This document shows, piece by piece, positions 13,701 to 26,825 of a stretch of 64,000 nucleotides of DNA. Made by a program: the position numbers and the translations under genes. The first letter of the stretch is position 1; every line of letters begins with the position of its first letter. The DNA comes from Cryptomeria japonica. Taxonomy: Eukaryota > Streptophyta > Pinopsida > Cupressales > Cupressaceae. The stretch spans positions 205,837,364 to 205,901,363 of the forward strand of contig NC_081409.1 of the NCBI RefSeq assembly GCF_030272615.1. Reading direction: 5' to 3'. The notes below the pieces were generated by a model. That model searched no databases. It saw only the letters and a list, made by a program, of their open reading frames with translations, and had not been told where the DNA came from.

Positions 13701-14985
13701 CACCTAACAAATGCCTTTTTTAGTCAAATATTAATCATGACCTTAAAATGTTAAAACTATTGCTTACTAGTGTTTGATAGAATAAAAGAATAATGATGTT
13801 TATTATGAATACTTAGAGCATGATTATTGGTTGCTAATCTAGTATTTATGATTTTATTAGTTTATTATTTAAATATGAATGCATTGTGTTTTAATTAAGT
13901 AAATCGAGAAGGGATTGAGCCTATATATATAACAACCTCCAAGGCAACAAAGAGGGGTCTCACAAGGGGTGAAACAACGAAGAAAATAAAAGCTTTTCAA
14001 CCAGAGCTAAGAACCGACAAGACACAAGGGTCCCAACCTTAGAAAAGAAAGAGGGGGAGAAAAGTTACTAGGACATTTCCTCTATCTGTTAACAACCATC
14101 TAGGAAATACTATCTTTTGAATCTCCACAAGGAGGGGAGAGAAGAGGAGGATATCCCCTCGCAAGAAGACAAACAACTATTGAAGGGGGAACAAAAGGAG
14201 AGGGCGAGAGGCATTCAACTACCACTAAAGAAGGAGCGAAAGCTGAAGGATCAACAGGAAGAGACCAATTGAAAGAAGGAACCACATAAGGGACGACAAC
14301 CAAAAGAGAATAGGCAAAGGAAGGAACCATAGAAGGAACAACAATCTCCCTGACAGGGCACTCCTCAAAATCCTGGGAGGAGACATCTTTAGAAGAGGCC
14401 ATATCCACAACTATCAAATGAATTATTTATTTGTCTTCATATTTTTGAATCTAATGAAGGATTTTATTCATACATGTGTGTCTTAGGATCATTTGGAGAT
14501 AGTAGTAAAAATAATTGTAAGGGGAGAACATTTTAGAAAGTATAATTACAAGAGGTAGGGAGAAGAGATGATGATGATGACCACAAACATGAGCCACCAC
14601 ATTGAATGATTTGCATGATTCTTCATGTTTGCACATTGTATCACATAAAATGTTTGTTACTAATTTGAAAATTGAGTCACTTAAGCCAGACTAGTGTGGT
14701 CAGCTTGAGGGTTCACTTTAGATGACACATAATTAAGAGATTTTTCGTGTCACAAAAAAATGGTTCATGGAGTTGATTGGAGGATAACAAGGATGGTTTG
14801 GAAATTCTTTGTTCAATTTTCTAATGTTGAAATGTACTAGAAAATGAATAATGGTGAAATTGTCACTTTGTGTACGGGTAGTGAAAATCTCATTTATTGT
14901 GGTGAACACACATATTGAAACGATTTGATGGATACCATGGTGATCTCTTAATATTACAACAAACATAAGATAACCAATATAGAAA
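10758..14985. other. AT-rich gene-free stretch
   Basis: No recognisable gene. Short open frames, including a Pro/Ser/Val-rich one on the minus strand at 14100-14417, have no motif that I recognise and are bracketed by stops. Purine-rich segments around 12.1-13.7 kb resemble decayed transposon sequence but give no domain. There is nothing here I can name with support. Confidence 0.5.
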
Positions 14986-15545
14986 AAGTTCTTTTGTACT
15001 TGAGTATATTTAAATTACACGCTTCTCTCCATTTTAGTGTCATGAAGGGAGGTAGGAGTACTACAAATATTGTAAAATCTAATTGTGAAGGGTTTGATCA
15101 CATGGAATCTTTGATATTCAAGTTCCATGAACAAGTGGAAAGGTGACATGAACTCTTAGTTCCAAGGTCAAAAATATAGGTGTTGATATTTACAAATATT
15201 ATAAAAGATACAACTGTCCTATAAGGAAATCTAACACTCACAAATGATACCTAAGATACTAGAGGAAGTTCTTATAATATGCTCTTATTGGGTTTTCCAC
15301 CCAATTAGGGTTTTCTCCCACTTAACTTGGTGTATTGTGTGTTCTTTCTTATCTATATAATTTGTCACAATTTAAGATTGTGAACATTTGTTTACTAAAG
15401 TTTCCATTTCAATCAAGGATGTTAGAGAGTACTTTAATGGTTCCAAAAGTGAGTTGACAGAAAGAGTATCCATTGTTAATGATCATAAGAAGCATAACCT
15501 CTATATTTTATGGATCAAGAAACATCAAAGTTATATTTAGATCTT
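14986..15545 (+). repeat. Old direct repeat, copy 1 (possible decayed LTR)
   Basis: This segment is matched in order, with many substitutions and small indels, by 16330-16872. Shared stretches include TGAAGGGTT, AAGTGGAAAG, TTGTTGGGTTTT-like and TTAACTTGGTGT words, and the end block GTGAGTTG..A..AGA.TATCCATTGTT. The phrase GGGTTTTC..CCC..TTAACTTGGTGT resembles the U5 of plant copia LTRs, so the pair may be the two LTRs of an ancient element. Confidence 0.55.
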
Positions 15546-16329
15546 GAATTGGAGTGGTGAACATGGTACACTATCCTATAGGTCTGGTGAGTGGAGAATT
15601 GTTTGCTTAAAAACATAAGATTTACATAAATAAGTGAACTAAGGATAGAAGAGCCATGGAAAGAGAAGAATAAGATATGGAGTCAATTTCAAATAATTGC
15701 CCTAATGATGTTTCTTAGATTTCCAGTTTAGTTAATAAAATTGATAGGTTGGAGACAATTATGTTAGCCTTGACTTAGACTTGGAGTGACAATGCATCAT
15801 GAATAAGATAAAGAACTAGATAAGGGTGAACCCAAGAAAGTAGAGCCTTCACATGAAGAATTCTTCAAGGCCAAAGCTAAGATCAATATACATAGACATA
15901 TAATGGAGAGATAAATGTTGAGAAATTTGATTAGTGGATCTCTCAAATGGAAGTACACTTTAGAATTTATAACGCGTACCTTTGTTGTAGTAGTTTCAAT
16001 AAGATGTGTGTTTTGGTGGTTTATAAAAAGACTAGTTGAAAGTGATCTACTGATATAGGGATTCTCAATTCTTGTATAAGTTTTGGTGCATTCTATGGAA
16101 TATATTGGATACTAAGTATAAGAGATATATGGCATTTCATTCTCAAATTGAAGGACAAATAGAACTAGGAGATGAATAGTTTTTGCAATTATTGCTTTGT
16201 GGGTGTTCATATGCCATGTGAATGCAAGGGGTGCCACAATGATCTCATAAACACCACAATAAATTTGTGATCAATAGGGTAATGTAGGTGGTGGTTTCAT
16301 TTTGTGTGGATAGAGAATGTAATATGAAT

Positions 16330-16872
16330 GATTTTTCTATTTGAGTCAATACAAATTATGTGCTTCTTTCATTTTATAACCAGGGAAACATGTAGGATTA
16401 TTAGAACTATTACAAAATTGAAGTGTGAAGGGTTGGATCAAGTGGGAGACCTTACGAAATGATCTTCAATTTCCACAAATAAGTGGAAAGATGATAGTTT
16501 TTCTTTGTTGGAGGGTTGACAAGATAAGTGTGGAGGGCTTTGAATACATTGGCAAAGCTCCAACTAGCCTATTAATAACTAAGATAGTGTGTATGAGGTT
16601 TTTATGGCATACTCTTGTTGGGTTTTTTTTTCATTGAATCAAAGATTTCTCCATGTTAACTTGGTGTGTTGTGTGTATGCTATATTTTACATGATTCCAT
16701 GTTATTGTAAGATGATGAACATACATTTATTGTATTTTCATTTTGATAAACTATGGTTACACAATAGTTGAGGGTTTGAAAAGTGAGTTGTTACAAAGAC
16801 TATCCATTGTTGGTGATCATAAGACACATCAGATTTATTTTTTATGCATCAGTTACAAGAATTATCATCATC
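16330..16872 (+). repeat. Old direct repeat, copy 2 (possible decayed LTR)
   Basis: This is the partner of the repeat at 14986-15545, in the same orientation, with 785 bases between the copies. The spacer (15546-16329) has no recognisable pol motif. If these are LTRs, the element was non-autonomous or has lost its interior. Confidence 0.55.
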
Positions 16873-17754
16873 ATGTGTTATTTTTTTTTACTTTGGCATA
16901 ATAAGTGATTATTCTTTCTAAAAATTTTAACATCCATTACCTCATTTTGAGAAACTAAACCTTGGTAAGGTCAAGTATAGGTATCTAGTATCCTCTAATA
17001 TAGTAATTTCCTTTCTTATGTTGGCATTATTTTTCCATATTCTAGTTTGATGTACTTCCACGCTCTAGTAAATTCTATGTAAACAATTGGTCAAAAATAT
17101 TTTCATTAAAGTTTGAATCCAGATATTAGTCTTAGTATTGTTCATGTAATCTTGTCCATGTTCTAGTCTATGCATTACCCATGTGCATTAGTCCTCTAAG
17201 CTTCAATAATCGCCAATTCAATAGTATTATTGGATTGAACCAAACCACCTCAATGTTAATGTCACACGAATTGGTGTTAGATTCCTTATGTAGTCTCATC
17301 TCTTTGCCTAATTCATATTTGCCCATTCAACTTAATTCAAATTACTATGCCCACCAACGAATATTTCTATTTGATCATAGACTGCTAACATAGTTTCATG
17401 TGTCTCTTTCAAGTTTCTATTGGTCAACACCCCCAAACATAAATATTAACATGCTTTTGTTGCCAACATGGATGACTAATGATCATTGATCTCTTATGTT
17501 TTCCTCTAGCATCACAATGGCCATATGTTTCTACCAAGAACTTAAACATAATAAAATGATGCTTAAATTTAATCAAGTTCATATTGTTTGTGGCATTTAC
17601 AACAATGGTTGAGGCTCTTGCAACATCACTTTCATTGTACCCTATCCATGTCATGTATACTCTCAAAATTTGGATTCTTCTTCTTATTGGTAGTCATAGA
17701 GTTCGGAGGCTAGATATGTATTTACTTAGTCATTGGCAACATGGGTATGCTAGT
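16873..17754. other. Gene-free stretch
   Basis: Mixed AT-rich sequence with only short open frames and no recognised domain or repeat structure. Confidence 0.4.
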
Positions 17755-18160
17755 AAGGGGAGACCCCTTGGTGAAATGGTGGGTCTTTTTAGCTATAGAG
17801 CCAACAACCAAGGTTCAAACCTCGAGGTCCCTCTCTATCATGTCAACAATGGAGATTTTCTTACCTTGGTGTCAACACACCAAACATTAAGGGGAGACCC
17901 CTTGGTGAAATGGTAGAGCTTCTTGCTTGTAGAGCCAACAACTAAGGTTCAAACCTCATGGGGGTCGCTCTCTACCGTGTCAACAATGGGGAGTTGCTTA
18001 CCTTGGTGTTAACACACAAAAAAATTCAAGGGGAGATCCCTTGGTGAAATGGTGAGGCTTCTTGCTTGTAGAGCCAACAAGGTTAAAAACTTATAGGGTC
18101 ACTCTCTACTAATGTCAACCACGAAAAATTTGCTTACCTCGGTGTTGGCACACCAAAATT
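17755..18160 (+). mobile_element. Three tandem tRNA-derived SINE copies
   Basis: Three head-to-tail units start with AAGGGGAGA(C/T)CCCTTGG at 17755, 17889 and 18028 (periods 134 and 139 bases). Each has TGGTGAAATGG, which fits an RNA polymerase III A box. The first two have GGTTCAAACCTC, which fits a B box, at tRNA-like spacing; the third has a decayed B box. Each unit ends with a CTTACCT(T/C)GGTGTxxxCACACxxAA block and a short A-rich tail. This matches a tRNA-derived SINE. A functional tRNA gene is unlikely because the units run on well past a tRNA length and lack a clean acceptor stem. Confidence 0.7.
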
Positions 18161-18220
18161 TTAATATTTTGTAAAATAATTGAAACGGGCTTCTCCTGCT
18201 CCTATCCATCTTTTGTTTGT

Positions 18221-18487
18221 CATAGTGACCCATGGTTCCTTTGTGTTTGTTGTTGTGTCGTTTAGCATTGATTCTTCTGATACTAGAGTTTCTTCTATCG
18301 TGGATGGGCTTCCCATTCATCGGTCATTTGTTGCAAGTGTGCTCCTCGTCTCTAGTGTTCGTTCGTTGTCTATCGCAATGAGCCATGGTTATTTTGTGTT
18401 TGCTGTTGGTGTGTCTTTTGGCATTGGTTTTTCTACTACTACGGTTTTTTCCACAATGGGTGGGCTTCTCATTAATGGGTCGTCTAT
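18221..18487 (+). repeat. Two imperfect copies of a 115-base segment
   Basis: 18221-18333 and 18373-18487 align along their whole length (CCATGGTT..TTTGTGTTTG, then GTGTC.TTT.GCATTG, then TGGGCTTC.CATT). The frame 18180-18521 translates both copies into related 36-residue peptides, but there is no known domain. The second copy runs straight into the copia fragment. Confidence 0.6.
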
Positions 18488-18504
18488 TATGGGCTTCTCA
18501 TCAA

Positions 18505-19446
18505 ATGAAGACAGAACTTGAGATGTCCATGCTGGGTGAGTTGTCCTATTTTCTTGGTTTGCAGATCTCACAGCAGGAGAAAGGAATCTTCATCTCACGA
18601 ACCAAGTATGTTAAAGACATGTTGAAGAAATTTCAAATGGAGGACAGCAAATCGGTAAGTACTCCCATGGTTATCGGTTGTAAGTTGAGCAAACTAGATG
18701 AGTCACCAGAAGTTGAGCAAACACTATATAGGTCTATGATTGGTAGTCTGTTATATCTAACAACATCTAGACCGGATATTGTACAAGTTGTTTGCATGGT
18801 AGCAAGATTCCAAGTTGCTCCTAAACATTCTCACTTAAATGCAATCAGGAGAATCTTCAAGTATCTGCAAGGAACTATTAGTTATGGCATGTGGTATCCA
18901 AAGAAAGGAGACTTCTCTTTGCACACTTATACTGATGCATATTGGGTAGGAAGTATTGATGACCAGAAGAGTACAAGTGGAGGTGCTTTCTACTTAGGAG
19001 ACCAATTAGTATCATGGCACAACAAGAAGCAAGATTTGGTGTCACTATCTATTGCTGAGGCAGAGTATATAGCAACTGCTACATGTTGTTCATAGATATT
19101 GTGGATGAAGTAGACACTGAAAGACATATAGGTGGAGATACCGGAACCTATTCCAATCCGATGAGATAACTCAAGTGCAATCAACATCTCCAAGAATCCA
19201 GTAATGCACTCAAGCACAAAGCACATTGCAATCAAGTATCACTTCTTGAGAGAGAAGGTAGTAGACAAGGAGGTCATAGTAGAATATGCTCCAACCACTA
19301 AGCAGATTCCTGACATATTTACCAAGCCACTTCCTTTGGACCCATTTGAGTACTTGAGACATAAGATGGGAGTTGTCCCACCATCCGGCAGCACTCTTAA
19401 ATGTGTAAGAGAGATTTATGGTTTAGGGGGAGTCAACAATTGTTAA
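18505..19446 (+). pseudogene. Copia pol: RT end and RNase H
   Basis: The frame begins at the conserved MLGELSYFLGLQI region just after where the catalytic YVDD box should be, so the copy is truncated. It continues through the SLLYLTTSRPDI and FKYLQGT blocks to RNase H, with the YTDA, STSGG and SIAEAEYIA motifs. The second Asp of the usual TDADW reads Tyr. At 19093, 19117, 19138 and 19165 the same frame meets TAG, TAG, TAG and TGA. It then resumes clean homology (ISKNPVMHSSTKHI, DIFTKPLP) to a TAA at 19444-19446. No frameshift is needed anywhere. The first three stops fit CAG-to-TAG transitions. Confidence 0.87.
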
Positions 19447-19628
19447 TATCCTATGACTCTTGAATCATGAAGCATGGATGCAAGGGGAGAATGTGTCCTA
19501 CAGAATGTAGACAAGGGAGAGATTATGGGTAGACTTTGGCAGTATGGTTGGTGTCAGACTAAGGTTCCCTTTGCCATTGTTGTCAAAGGGGGAGAGAAAC
19601 CGGAACATAAAATGTTGACATCAATGCC

Positions 19629-19640
19629 AAAGGGGGAGAT
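19629..19640 (+). other. Polypurine tract of the copia element
   Basis: AAAGGGGGAGAT lies directly before the LTR start TGTTGG. A similar AAAGGGGGAGA run occurs about 45 bases upstream and may be a duplicate or secondary tract. Confidence 0.85.
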
Positions 19641-21429
<1,789 letters not shown>

Positions 21430-21870
21430 AAAATCCCTTTAGCCCCCTACCCATCCGCACACATAGTTGGGTGGGCCCCTACTATTCTATGGTGGAAGCA
21501 AAAGGTCCAAGAGTTCATCCCTGTCATTAGTGAATAGTCTATGTAATCACCCATAATAGTGTCATAGGCAATTGCCAATAGTAGTGTTGAGGGTTCGATA
21601 TGATAGATCCTAATTCCATCCACCCTATTACTATAATAGTGGTTTGGTCTAGTGTAAGTTCAATCCATTCTTGATGTTGATTGCTTGCTTTTTGCTTGTG
21701 TTGTAAGTGGCTTGTTATGGCCTATGTTTACCAACCCTTGGGGCCTTTGTTGTAAAGGGTTCAACACTCTAGTTTACTACTTATCTTTTCAAACACAACC
21801 CTCATGTTGTAAAAGGGTCAAGGCCCTTTCAAAATCCCTACTTTCCTATCAAAAAAACATGGGTATGCTT
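21430..21870 (+). mobile_element. Possible L1-type LINE 3' end
   Basis: The stretch ends in TTGTAAAAGGGTCAAGGCCC and then CTTTCAAAATCCCTACTT and TATCAAAAAAAC. The L1 fragment ending near 38945 closes with a similar TTGTAAAGGATTTTAGGGCC, then CTTCAAAACCTATTTTAC and AATCAAAAAC. This suggests the 3' end of a related LINE. No coding part is recognisable. Confidence 0.4.
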
Positions 21871-24288
21871 GTTCACGGTGTATGATGCACTAACTAATGT
21901 TGTGGGTACCCTTAGGATTTTATGTTGAGACATGAGAGGAGATTTCATGCTAATCAAGTGAGCTCTTGTTTGTTGATGAATATATTGCTAATTGTGCAAT
22001 GGATGTAGCTTGAGGTGATTTTTGCACCTAGTATAGGTGTCTCACATGCTCTTGCAAACCTATAACATGATTTTAATGAATTATATAAGCATGGAGATTC
22101 TTCATGTACTAATGTATGTTAAATGTTAAATCCAATGTTGATTTCCCCCTATATTTTTGCAAGTTTTTGCCTTTAGGTGATTATTGATTATGATGGGATA
22201 TCCATGTTGATTTGGCATGATTTTTCAAAGGTGCATGCACCCAAGAGGTTGATTGTAAATTAAAATAATATAAATGTACATGAACGTAAGATGTCTTTAA
22301 GGTTGGTATTTGCTTCCATTACATACTTTGTAGCTCGAAATGTATTCCAAGGGATCAATTCAAGTCCTGCAATATTTTGAGGTATTGATCTTTTTTCATA
22401 AAGGTTGAGCTAGGTATGATCGAGCTTAACAATTGCATGATTAGATATCTTTGTGGATACATTAAGTATTCTGTGAGAGTTCATATTGTAGGAACTCTCA
22501 TATTACATTTCCTAATATGTTTTCTTTCAGAGTGAGTCTAGCAAAACAATAAAACTATTATGAAGGCTTCATGACAACCTTTCCCTTAATGAACATAAAT
22601 TCATTTTTATTAGTGATGGCTTGTTATGTATGACTAATGGTTTAACATTCCTTGTTACCATAATATGTGCATATGCATTTTTCTAGTTCTATTGCAGTCC
22701 CATGTGCCCTATTTTATTCCAATATGTTAACCTCATCTCCTAGTTGAGTAAGCACAACATGTTTGGTTTTTTAATCAATCCACTCAATAAGAAACATAGT
22801 TATATATTTACATCATATCGTCATTCTTACTTTTCTTGCATACATAACTCAATATTATAAATGTTGTCACATCTTAAGGGTTTAACGCTTGAATAAAATG
22901 CTTAAGAGAGGTATGCATATAAGGGTTCTACTCACCTCTACAGCCCCTTTTTTAACAATTAATATTGATAACAACATTGTGATTAATAAACATTAAGAGT
23001 GTTGCAATGATATTACCACATGGTGCATAGATTCATGATTAGTAGTGTAAGCTTATGTTTATCTCTATTTGCATATGATTGATTATTTCAATTTGCTTAT
23101 TGTGAGGTCTTGAATGTCCAAAAATGGTTGTCATTAGGGCATGTTGATCAATGCCTAAATATCATTTCTTCTTTTACGTTTAATTGTCATACCAAAAAGG
23201 CCTCAACAATCACCCTCTAAGGTTAGTAGAAATTGAAGGTGGATTAATCTACCCTATGCACTAGCCTCAGGTTGCATTTTCTTTGTTGATGGTTTATCTC
23301 CTTTTCCAAGGTAACTTGTTCCCCTTGTCTTATTTATGAGTAGGGAAGTTAGGGGAAAAGGGATTGTAGTTTTTGGAGCCAACGTTTGGAAACATAAAGA
23401 GTAGTTTTATCATCAAGGTATTATTAGGGATATTAAGTTAAAAATGATATATTGAAAAAATGAGTTAAGTAAAGAAGTTAGCAAGGATCAAAACTAGATT
23501 AAAAGGGATATTTAATCCAAGTATCATACAATCAATATTAAGCTTCACTATAAATTGTCAATAACATATTATGTCCAACCACAAGACATTAATGAATACT
23601 TAAAATAAACTGTCACTATTACTTGATTATTGCATATGGTGTGTGCTCTACTGTTCTTTCAAAATTAGGAGAGACAAGTCCCATACTAAATTATTTACAA
23701 ATTATCAAATATTCTTTAGCCTAAATTTGTTTTGCTTTACAATACTAAAATTTATCCCTTCCAAATAGGTAGGAGGTATCAACATTGTATAATTCTTTTA
23801 CCCAGATTTATTAACAATTTTTTTAACTATTTATTTCCTTCTTTAACTAGTTAATAGATATTAAGATAGTGATGTCTTTCATGTAAATATAAAATGACAA
23901 ATAGTGCTCATGATGACTTAAATTGGTGAAATAATGTGTTCAATTTATTGGATGTGGTGCATTGCAACAAATAATACTTGTCAATCATGGAATCTATGTC
24001 CAATATTACCCACAAGAAAAATTTATCAATTGCAAAATGTTTTACCCTTCATCTGTTTAAATCCACTTCTCCTATCCCTATAAAAATCAATCATCTTACA
24101 TATTTCTACATGATTCACATACCATCATCTTACATATTTCTACATGATTCACATACCATAGTGATAGAGCATAAGTAATATTTCTCAATGAAATAAATGC
24201 TAGAGTTCCCAACATCTAACATTGTGACAACTCATGTAACAAATTTTGATTATGATTAACCACAGCTTATCCCAAGCTACAAAGAAGA
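21871..24288. other. Gene-free AT-rich stretch
   Basis: No coding frame with a recognisable domain. A perfect tandem pair of a 34-base unit lies at 24092-24159. The sequence directly before 24288 should be the 3' UTR side of the minus-strand thioredoxin-like gene. Confidence 0.4.
24092..24159. repeat. Perfect 34-base tandem duplication
   Basis: Two identical adjacent units starting CATCTTACATATTTCTACAT, at 24092-24125 and 24126-24159. This looks recent, since no base differs. Confidence 0.95.
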
Positions 24289-24865
24289 CTATTTCATGCT
24301 ACCTGGGTGCCACTTGATGCTGCATCCAATACTTAAAAACCAACATAATGAAATGTGTTTAAATAGACTTGCAATTCTAATAAATATAAATAGTGACTTT
24401 GATTTTCATATTGTAAGCTTAACACTACGTACCTTGGTTTTTGTGGAATACTTATGGGTCGAGCACTTAGCACACAATCCAATGCTATTCTCAAGTCTCT
24501 ACAAACAAATAAATTGAAAAAAGGATTAACATATGAAATTTCATCCAAAATACTCAAATTTTTTTTGGCTCATAAGAATTAAGAGCTCATACCGCCCTGT
24601 AATGGGTCTATTGTTATTAGGTCGTGAATCATCAAATTGTCCATGATAAGAAAGCTCAAATGGTCGTCTTCCATCCTATTCAACCAAGTCACCAACAATT
24701 TATGTTTATTACTGAATGAGGTAAAAGCTTCCATAACATTCAATATTCAAGCTCTAAGATGCAAGCACTATTTTCAAGCTCTACATTAACTCTACTTAAT
24801 ACCTTCTTGAAAATGAAAAAATCTGGGGTGCAAGCCGCTCCAAAAGCATGTGCAACTTCTTGTGT
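24289..24865 (-). CDS. Thioredoxin-like (AhpC/TSA-type) protein, last four exons
   Basis: Four minus-strand exons, 24803-24865, 24593-24675, 24433-24498 and 24289-24331, join in phase through GT-AG introns of 127, 94 and 101 bp and give 84 residues and a TAG stop. The peptide contains FGAACTPDFFIFKK, the block GRRPFELSYHGQFDDSRPNN, then TGRDLRIALDCVL and finally GCSIKWHPGSMK. This matches the C-terminal half of the plant and bacterial thioredoxin-superfamily proteins with an AhpC/TSA fold, such as the product I recall for Arabidopsis At1g21350 (probably chloroplast, redox function). Every split codon is restored correctly across the introns, and no stop or frameshift is seen. The 5' exons, with the thioredoxin-fold active-site region, were not found up to the retrotransposon at 26826. 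The gene may be intact with a long intron or cut. Confidence 0.85.
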
Positions 24866-26825
24866 CTATTAACAGAGTATAGAAAATATATCAATTATCA
24901 TAGTAGTCAACAACTAACAAGAGAAATATTGCTGCTTCCTATAAGGCCACAGAGACAATTGAGTTCTATGTTACTATTTTCTTTTATTAATACGTGGAAA
25001 ATATTCTGTACACTAACTGTATATCATTAAAAACTGTGTCACTCAAGATTTTAACTAAATAGTTTCACTAGCCACTCCAACACACTTTTATTCAATATTG
25101 GAAATATTTATTTATTTCCATTTATGACTTTCGAAACATCATAAATAAAGTTGGTAACACATATTACCCTACATAACATATTTCGAACCTTTATTTTCTT
25201 TTGCTTTAAGCAACATGTAGATCCCATATTTAGCACCTAATTCTTTAACAAATATTTTTTTTTAAAAGAAAAGAAAAATAACTTCTTTACTAAAATTTTC
25301 AAAACAAATTTTATCTGTATTATCTGACGTTTTGTACTCATTCAGGGATATTAATTTATAGTTTCTTTCTAAATATAATAGAGAAGAGTAGTTTTTTGTT
25401 TTATTCTCAAGAACCTTTGATCAAATAATGTTTATAGAAGCTTTTATGTGGCTAGGATTTGACAACTGAGTTTGGTTTTCCAAAAGTACAGTTCTTAATT
25501 GCTTTTTATGCATGCTTATCAATAAAAAAATCTAACCATCTAACCCATTTGAAACCCCTACAAACTCTACCGTTACTAGAATTTTGTATGTCATCCCCAA
25601 GGTAAAGTAAGGTGGCATATAGAAATCCAAATGTTCTTTAAGCTATATGAATTGTCAAATGTCCATAATATAACAAATTTGACATCTATAGATCCTCGTA
25701 TTAGTGGGTACATGCATCATCCTATGAATATGTATTGATCCAAGATTTGGAAGTGTTTATACATTATTCGTTTTTGGACGCTTCTTAATTGCCACATGAA
25801 ATGTGGTCATTAGGAATATACATATAGATCCTCCTATGATTTGGGGTTTGCAAGAGATCCAATTAGATTTGGTACTTTGACCATCTTGTATGGTGATATT
25901 ACTCCAACTGACTTTTTTCTTCACTTGCTTTGTCATTGTACCAAGCACACAAGGTCCAAATTAACCTAATTTCTCATACTTGATACTGCACAACTCTAAC
26001 AATGCCAGTTCTATTTTGTCTACGTATTTCAAGATACTTAATACAAAAACAAGATATGGAGAATCTGAATAGGTGGATGGAAAGTGGCTTTAAAACTTGT
26101 AATTGCCAAGCAATCCTTTCATTTCTGATATTGGTATATTAACATATCAAATATATCATTTTACTACTAAATTAGACACTCAATTGGGTTGATACATTTA
26201 ACCTCTCTAATCATTTAATTACTAAAATAGACATTCAATTTGGTTGATATTGTTAACCTCTCTAATCATTTAACAAACTTTGTAAAATTTGTAAAATCAT
26301 TGAATAAGTATTCACTCTTTAATTTGTTGTTGGTGTGTCCTCTTTGCTAAGGCACCCTAATGGTTGTTATTGTTCTTTCACATTCATTGCCATTCGTAAC
26401 AAATTAGAATTCATTTAGTGTGTTATTCCTTGGGTCACCTTAACACCCCAGATAAATATGTTATCTCTAAAGCACATAATGTGATCAAAACTTTCTCAAA
26501 TGTTTGACAACATTTATGATTATATTTATTAATTTGATAAATAATTTGCTATAGGCTAGGTGGTGCAGATGGATGCTTTGGAGTTCAATAAGAGATATTA
26601 TTCATGATGAACATTATGAGATACTCATCTTCAGACATAGTTTTGCAGTTGTCTTTTATACTAGATATATTGAGTTTTGATTACCAACTCCCAAGGTTTA
26701 TAAGCAAGTACTATAATATAGATAGAGAGCATTATTACCTTGCATTTGCAAGGTGTAAGTCTTCAAGTGGGATGATGACTATTTGGTATACTATACTTTG
26801 GGATAATATATGGTAGGCTATATAA
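24866..26825. other. Upstream of the thioredoxin-like exons; no gene seen
   Basis: If the gene is whole, this is an intron on the minus strand. I searched by eye for the expected upstream blocks (the NHCPFV-like, ATHPQDGP-like and PYLYDE-like regions) and found none. The sequence is AT-rich without a recognised repeat. Confidence 0.4.

Noticed and set aside
17755-18160. tRNA genes
   Set aside because: A and B boxes are present, but the units extend to about 135 bases, the arms do not fold into a clean cloverleaf, and the ends carry A-rich tails. SINE fits better.
24433-24675. Argonaute or FAD glycerol-3-phosphate dehydrogenase exons
   Set aside because: Single phrases looked similar at first, but the four exons in order match only the thioredoxin-like AhpC/TSA family, including the last exon.
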